Shown: positions 57,031 through 64,000 of the stretch, in pieces
Layout: the number at the start of each line of letters is the position of its first letter
How positions within the stretch are numbered: the stretch's first letter is position 1
DNA from: Patiria miniata
Taxonomy: Eukaryota > Echinodermata > Asteroidea > Valvatida > Asterinidae
Length of the DNA stretch: 64,000 bases
Direction of reading: 5' to 3'
Assembly (NCBI RefSeq): GCF_015706575.1
Contig: NW_024037063.1
Span: forward strand, 19,654,927 to 19,718,926
The notes under the pieces: model-generated
What the model was told of the DNA's origin: nothing
The model's input: the letters and a program-made list of their open reading frames with translations, nothing else
Databases searched by the model: none
Made by a program: the position numbers and the translations under genes

Positions 57031-59305
57031 TATGATTTGTGTTTTCACATGCTCCTCGACAACAAAACGTCGGTGTGGGGCAGAACAGACCTTTTAAATG
57101 TACATCTTTCCAACACGCACAAAAAACAGCGAATCAAACTGCCATTCCGTCATCAAAAATTCATCGTTGGTGAAAAAGAAGTTACCAAACAGCGAGCCTT
57201 CAGTACTTCATTACGCGAGTGTACATTACTTTGATATCAAGAGCGCCGCCCGAGTTGCTCACAGTGGGCCGATTGGTATTCATTGTCACGTCCTGCGAGA
57301 GTACAACTATACCCCTCTCGTGGTGCAAAGTGGGTATGAATTACACCGATGAGCGGTCGCTATCTCTCATCGTGACACGGTCAAACAGCTGGATCACAAG
57401 GCTGATAGAGATTTGATGGGCGTTTGAGAGGGGACTCTCGATCTGGCAATCAATTTTACAGTTATTTATGACCAATTGGGCTATAAAAATGAAGTGCTTT
57501 TTGCGCCTCGCTTGCCGTGTTATATTTGTTTTTAATTTCTTTTTCAAGCGCAGTTCTTATTTACCGACTCTGCTGTAAATCTTCCTTTGTGGGAGTAGCT
57601 AACGTCACCGAATTTACTCAGTCGTCACAGTAATGAAAGAATTCTCGTCGCATTTTTTTTTACCTTCCGAAATCTATCGCTAATAAATTACGTTTTCTTT
57701 TCCCGTCATTGATAGTGTGAGCTTGCAATATTTGATTGATACACTAGCATTATCTGTGATGTGCGGTCCCTTTTTGAAAGACATCACCAGGAAAACAGAA
57801 TCATACAGGGGTATTTTTTCCTCTCAATGACATTTCTGACATCATTGTAATGCCTTCAAGACATCCATAAACCGATCTTTATTACGATTCCACCAATACA
57901 CTCAAAAATTTGTTTCATTCGCATCCCCCACTTTCTCCAACGACGAAGTCTATCGCTCAAGCTATTACCCAGCTCGCGCTGAAGGCTTCTATAATTTTAA
58001 ACCCCACATTAATCCCTCTACGACCGCACTTCAGAATCGCCACAGGAATGTAATTCCGGTTTTATTTCTCAGTCTAGAGTTGTTTGTCAAAGGGGGGGGG
58101 GGGGGATTTGTGGGAATACCTCAGATGTTTCTGACGTACATGCTTGTCAGTAACCAAGTTCATCTTTTGATTCAACCTCGCGGCGGGAATATACAAAAAA
58201 AAGTGTTACTGGTTCCTTTTGCACTGGTTCCTTTTGCACATTGAAAGGATTCGCCATTTTTTGGAACTTTTTTGGGGGGAGGGGGGTAGCCAAAATAGAG
58301 TATAATTTCATAACGTTTGCAATGTAATGGCCATTTTAATTTTAATTGTCTTGGGCAGGTGGGGGCGCTCGTATTTTTTTTTTCTTTGTAGTATGCAATG
58401 TTATCGCCTCTAATAATTACTCCATTTTTGTCTCGTCTTTTTGTCATGCCTTTTAATAATATAATCAAGTGGAATAGGGGTTGTCAGTTTCAGTGCAATT
58501 CAGTCATTCTAGATTTATTTCTTAATTGTTCTTGAGTAAGATGAATTGTTTTTATTAATTTATCGTTGTTCTTATTGTCAAGGTCTTGTGATTGTTTATA
58601 TCTTTGTCTTGATGTATTTTCATGTTGCGTGATGGCCCCAAATGATTATTTTTTTATGCTGGATGGGTTACCCTCATTGAAGATGGTTGTAAATAAATAA
58701 AACAACAAATATGGCAAACGTGTCTCGGAACACTACACCATAGATTAAGATACTGTTATGCGACACTTGAAATTAGTCGTGCTCACGATGTCATAACATC
58801 ATTAAATGATATACAATGTTCGCTGAGATCAAATGTTAGCGTCGATACATGTAATTTGGAATCCGATCGTGATAACATAAACTTAAGTTATTTTTCGCCC
58901 TTTGTGGTGATTTGTCATCGCTGTTTCTCACTAAAATCACGACCGTAGCAACACTTAGTGGTATGGCGCCTATGGGAATGCAATGCAAACAGGTATTGTT
59001 TCTTCGGACCATGCAGCTTGCAAATAACGACTAGTTGTAGTTATCTAGTAGGCGGATCATAAGGTGTTCGTTTTTGGTTGTTTAGGAACTCTACCTCGAG
59101 TTCAGCAGAAAGAGAGTCTTGGTCTTTGAAGTTAGACGATGTCATTGTTTATGTGTAGATTAGAATTTGGTTTGGTTAAGGGCCATTTAAATGACTGACA
59201 AAATGGCCGGTGTTTGGTTGCTATACGTTTGCATTAGACTGGTACAAGTCCTGTCAGGGTTCGTTCACAAGAACATTCAAAACTAGAGCGATTGTGAAGT
59301 AGTCT
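57031..59305. other. Non-coding, AT-rich, nothing definite
   Basis: It has G-tracts at 58092 and 58274 and a few A/T runs. No supported coding frame or repeat family was seen. Confidence 0.4.
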
Positions 59306-59600
59306 ACAGACTGTATTCACGATTCGGCCATATTAGAATTGGAAGCGAGATAAACTCTTTATTTTTGGAACTTGCGAGTGGAAATGAAAGTAATGAAATA
59401 AAGGTTCATTACAAATTACATGTAGTACCAGTTTTCTCTGATGAATAATTTGTAATTTGTGCATAAAATACCCTATTATTTTAAGCCTCAGTTTAAAAAA
59501 ACCCTGAAAGTGAGGCTTGGAACACACTCCAATCATAAAATAGTCTGGCACCATCCCATTCAACTGTTTGTAATTAACAAAATAGATTCAGAGAATACGA
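59306..59600 (+). repeat. Copy of the 18.5-kb MITE-like family, ends degraded
   Basis: CACGATTCGGCCATATTAGA, TTTTTGGAACTTG, ATAGTCTGGCACCATCCCAT and TTCAACTGTTTGTAATTAAC align in order with 18.51-18.80 kb. The terminal repeats are no longer clear. Confidence 0.65.
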
Positions 59601-60019
59601 TCGAATAATTTCTATAACGTATAAGAATGTTGAATCACCTTACTGCTGTCAATTGACATGTTTGTTCTTGGTGTCTTTGCCATGAGAGTATACGTCAATC
59701 TTCTCGGTTTTCATTGTATGGTTTTCAGTGTGTGTGGTCGCCAGCGTTTGCCTGATGTCTTTCCTGTGTTCTTGATCGTTATTGGATTTAAGTACATCAT
59801 CGTCACGTGTTTCTTTTGCTATTAAGCAGTTTTCTTCTCTAAGAGTAAGCGCCGGAAGAACACGTGGACATTACTCGCCATTTTTTGGCATCCAAACTGA
59901 TCACAGCGAATCTATCTGAGAGCGCTGCGCCAACATCCACGCAGCCTTTTTTGAGGCTGCAGTTTTCAGGATGTTTCTTTCCTTTCCAATTAATCAAAGG
60001 CATTCATCTCGTCTGAAAA
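59601..60019. other. Non-coding, nothing recognised
   Basis: It is unique-looking sequence leading into a CpG-rich patch. No gene or repeat was recognised. Confidence 0.35.
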
Positions 60020-60275
60020 CATGACCGATCTCGCAGTGCGTCCCTTCCCCCCTACGGCCCGGGGCTCGCGTCGGTCCATCCACCGGCGATATTTAATGCA
60101 ATTACCCGGGCCCACTGACGGGGCCGGCGTGTACTCGCAAACCTTTTTAACCGTACACCTCCTGTGACAATTAGAGGAGACAATGAGCCGAAATCAAATT
60201 GAGAGAGAAAGAGTGCGCCACGGGTGGCGGTCGGCGGTCGGTGTGAACTCAGGAACGCGCGCTCGAGAGAAAAAA
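60020..60275. promoter_or_regulatory. CpG- and GC-rich patch, possible promoter or enhancer
   Basis: In otherwise AT-rich DNA this 250-bp stretch has dense CpGs (GCCCGGGGCTCGCGTCGG, CGGCGATATTTAATGC, TGGCGGTCGGCGGTCGGTG, GAACGCGCGCTCGAGAG) without an open reading frame. It lies about 5.7 kb upstream of the SMP exon on that gene's strand, so it could be its promoter or a distal element. There is no direct evidence of function. Confidence 0.3.
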
Positions 60276-61637
60276 GGACGGGGAAATTTCTAAAGAGAAA
60301 ATTGTAGCGAGCTGGGAAAACGGCTCAATGTGGGTATGCAAGCAATCAATTCAACAATAAAAAAGCCGGGATATTTGTGTGTTTTTGTTCGTCATGCATT
60401 TTACGAATTACTGATAATGCATTTGTAAACTAATTTCATTCCTATATACACACACACAAATATGGGGCTATAGAAATGTTGGTGTGTTTCACCTGATTTT
60501 TTGTAGCATGTGAATGCAACGCATAGTTAATCCACAACAATGAATCTCATGAAAAACATGAGGAAATGGTCTCTGGAGAAAAGAGGCGTGGTTTGTGATG
60601 GAGATGTAAATATCAGTAGAGTCAGCAAGATGTAGTTCAGAAACGAGGGAAATATGCGCTTCTTTGCCTACTCCGCCGCCAATCTCCCGTGGCCAGTTTT
60701 TGTTTGTTTGTTGGGGTGTTGGGTTTTGTTTGTTTGTTAGTTGGTTATTGTATTCGTTTTTGCTTTTGTCTGCTTATTTGGGTATAGTTTTGTTTGTGTT
60801 TAGTCTTGCAGAAGCACCATGATTAGTGATTTCTTCCAAAATCAGCATTTTTTACTGTGTATCCAACATTGATTTCTAATTCTTCAACTATTTTTTTCTG
60901 ATCGCATGTTTATGTAAAGCGGGCAAAACACAGTGGCATACATATTAGCTTAAGAATTGGCGCTGAGAAAACGTTCGACGGAACACCCACGGCTATTTTG
61001 TCACCAAAATTCGAAACCCCCATATCCCAACTCAAGCCGCTTGCCCTCAAGAATGTCTACGGATGTGGCTCGTGCGTAGGCTATCAACTAGTATATCACT
61101 CCTCCCGTTAACATCACTCAGCCACTTGCGTCCGCGAAACTCATCCCAATTGTGTGTGTACAATGTTTTAACCAAACAGACCACATGACATTTCTAGAGT
61201 TGATTTGGTGTATGCTATCATACTATCTATAGTTTGTAGTAGGCCATCATTCGGCTCGAGAGAGATATCACAGAATCTTATTACGAGTAAGTCAAATAGC
61301 GTATCCGGTTACTCCCGATATCTTGTAGCATTTAAGGAGAAGCATCAGAAATGCGCGCTGAGTGCAATGGACCGCGGGTTATTATGCTCGCCTGCAGAGA
61401 TAAACCATTCTCCTCTTCCTGTTTTATTAATGGGCGAAAAATGTTGAAATATGAGATAAACTAATACAAACTAGATATCCCAGAGGAGTTTTGTTGGACT
61501 TCGTATTATTCACATAATATTTTGAGCCCGAGGAGAACATACAAATCTTGATTTTGCTATATATTTCTTGTTCTGTGGGCCTAGAGTACTATCGCCTGTA
61601 TCAAATTACATGTAATGCAAGTTCGTAAAAAAAGTTG
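60276..61637. other. Non-coding, nothing definite
   Basis: GTTTGTTTG runs occur near 60.70-60.80 kb. No supported gene was found. Confidence 0.35.
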
Positions 61638-61985
61638 TTTAAAGGGAATATACAACATTTGCCCCATCCAAAAAAAAAAAAAAACTACCAAGTTATCACG
61701 AAATACCTTACTGGACTGTCAGTGAATGACAGTCTAAAACACCCTGTAAAATCATGGCATCTGGTGTGCTGAAATCTTCAAGAAAAGTGGTATTTTTGTA
61801 TCAACTTCCAACGCTGGTTTTTCTTCTGTTCCCAGTTTATCATATTTAGCTAGTCCGCATTTTCTCTGCAATCGATAACACAACTTCAAGCTAGACTGAT
61901 TCCCTGACCTTACAATTCCCCGACGTCTATAAATTGCTCCGTTTCATCTTAAGTGGGGTCATGGAACCAGACTACTTTAGTTTAA
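61638..61985 (-). repeat. 5'-incomplete copy of the 507-1041 MITE-like family
   Basis: On the plus strand it begins AAAGGGAATATACAACATTTGC, then CACGAAATACCTTACT, ATTGCTCCGTTTCATCTTAA and GTGGGGTCATGGAACCAGAC. This is the family read backwards, and it lacks the other terminal repeat. Confidence 0.72.
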
Positions 61986-64000
61986 CTCAAACAGTTTTCG
62001 TTTGCAAAGCTTCAGTGTAAATATCTTTTAAATAATATTAAGATGTATATTATATTCATATAGATGCATTTTTACATGAAATGTTTTCAGGTTTAACATG
62101 TGGCTGTTTCGCAGACGGAACAGTGCAATATTTTCATCACCCGGCGATTTGTGTGTACAAAATTATGGAGTAATTTAAGGTATACACTTATAAATTCCCG
62201 GCAACGTGTTCTTTTAGAATATCGCAAATCCGGCCACTTATATACATTTGTAAATGTCATGGAAATGGCGTTCGAGCAGGTGTTTTGGACAAGCAGGTCG
62301 CTCACTGACTCCCTGTGATGTAACCGATCGATGTCGCGTACCGCCACTCACGATCTGTAAAGCAAGCAAGTTGTTGAAGCTTGGCGGTGCGGAGTTGGGT
62401 CAACGAGCCCCCTCAGAGACCACGAACAGGAAGACGGTGTATCACGCACCGCCTCCGACACTTCACATCTTCCGCAAAATCGTGGAACAAGAAAAAACCC
62501 GCTGTGCTTGCTTGCTTCTTTTTTGTCGTCGTAGCCGAAAATATCCCGCCTAGGCCTTCTTTGATATTTTTTTTACATTAAGAGGAAATCTCTTTGCCGT
62601 GCTACGTGGGTGAGAGGTTGCAATTAGAGTGGACGGGACGTGGCGCTCCCCCTCAGGGCTTGTTCGATTCTAATTCAGTCTTGATATCGTGTGTAAATGT
62701 GGATTGAAATCTCGCACATGGCCGGGAATGCTTAATGTATCGCGGCGGACGAACATCAAACATTTTTGGTTTTCATTCACGGGCTGATACCGCCGATTGG
62801 TGTTTCATTCCAATTAACACGGGGGACAGTGTTCGTTTCAGGTCACGACAGTCAATGTTCAAAAGCCCTCGAAATTCATCAGTCAGCACACACACACACA
62901 CACAGTAATTATTTTCAGTCATTCGTGATATCTATCGAGGTCATTTAATTGCTTATATTTTGTATTGTCTCGTTGTTAATTGACTTTATTGACTGAATTG
63001 TAAATATTCTCTCGATATCAGCGAACATGTTATTAATTGATTGGAGAACTGTGTTTTTCACGGAAGCTGAACTTTCTTCCTTAAACACTAAATGTTAAAT
63101 GACAAAGTAATAATTGCACTTTTCCATTTAATTGCTGCTTTGAAACAGTTTCGTAGACTTGTGGTCAAGTCTTCAAAAGGCTTGGTAGGTCAATCATTAT
63201 GGTCAACCACATACAGTTACTCCGTTGTCATTGTTCATCCCCTGCTACTCGTCCTTTCCTTGTGATTATAATTACAGAATAATTTATGATTATTTTCACC
63301 TGTGACATTTTGTCTACAAGTCTTGTACAAATCAGTCGTAGCCCTTCTAAAGATTAATGAACCGACTTAATTTTAATGCACATTTCTCCGTGAAAAACAA
63401 AACAAAGTGTACTGAAGTCGGTCGGGTGAAGCGTTTTGGTTTGCGCGGAAGAGGCTGTTCGTGAAATCCCATCATAAACCTCTGGAATCGAGGTGCGACA
63501 ATTTAATCTAAGTCATCAATCATGACGGATTCACCCATTCATCATCTTTGTCCTATAAATTCCGTCTCTTAAAAGGAGTCGGACCTGGCCACGCAGTTTA
63601 GAGGAGAAATAAACACTGCGTGATCGAGTGTTGTAATCCATTCATTTTAATATTGCATACACCTTTTTCTGTTTACAAATATTAAGGGCTACTGTCTGTG
63701 AGTCCCATCTGTGTAAACATTTCATGGTTGAAATTGGTATTATTCACGTCTTCATTATTTAAGAAAGAGATAACTTCAAATTTATTTTCGGTTTTTATTT
63801 TTTATTTTTATTTCTCAGTGTTTTCCCATAATTGCGTAATTGCAGTGTTATAGTCGAGTACATTTCCGTGACGAGTGCGAGTATACGAGTACGTATAGTC
63901 ATGAGAACACGTACGAGTCTATTTTTTTCCATGAGTACAAGTACGAGTACTTCTCACAAGTAGGAACACATTTCAATGGGTAGCGTGTTTCCATAATGCT
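61986..64000. other. Repeat-poor non-coding end of window
   Basis: It contains a short (CA)n at 62886-62903 and an ACGAGT/GAGTAC-rich patch near 63.85-63.95 kb. Homeodomain-like cores (AATTAAC, TTAATTG) occur at 62.81 and 63.03 kb. Nothing here can be called a gene. Confidence 0.35.

Overview
The window is nuclear DNA of a marine invertebrate, most likely a sea star (Asteroidea). The strongest evidence is a minus-strand gene near 53-54 kb. It encodes 19 tandem copies of FG(K/M)GGAYDPLSAGFT(D/E), each followed by a dibasic KR. From memory, this is the starfish myorelaxant peptide (SMP), a pedal-peptide/orcokinin-type neuropeptide known from Patiria and Asterias. I could not resolve genus or species. 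Small exons, long AT-rich introns with GT..AG borders and dense short repeats also fit a eukaryotic genome.

2.8-34.5 kb, plus strand: the 3' part of one large gene. I placed 31 coding exons by hand. All are phase 1 at every internal boundary, and together they give about 1,326 residues. Order: six classical or Ca-binding EGF domains, a 20-residue proline-rich linker exon, 24 MEGF/laminin-type EGF domains in 23 exons (fifteen of exactly 129 bp and one double exon of 258 bp), then a short last exon that ends the protein with an RGD-containing tail and no membrane segment. This is the layout of a secreted MEGF6-like protein. The signal peptide and any EMI domain would lie left of the window. A long AT-rich 3'UTR probably follows, to about 37.9 kb.

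37.9-53 kb: repeat-rich DNA with no securely identified gene. It holds foldback/MITE-like elements, a decayed RTE-type retrotransposon end (42.4-42.8 kb), low-complexity G/C tracts, and one well-bounded but unidentified candidate exon (49.4 kb).

53.2-54.4 kb, minus strand: the peptide-bearing exon of the SMP precursor. Its signal-peptide exon was not found.

54.5-64 kb: repeat-poor, AT-rich DNA presumed upstream of or within the first intron of the SMP gene. It contains a CpG-rich patch near 60.0-60.3 kb and other unannotated single-copy-looking stretches.

The introns of the EGF gene hold most of the mobile-element interest. There are several inverted-repeat elements, including a foldback family whose ends are tRNA-like. 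There are also tRNA-derived SINEs, and two tandem arrays (8.2-8.8 kb and 21.5-22.4 kb) that both seem to be amplified, in opposite orientation, from the same SINE body.
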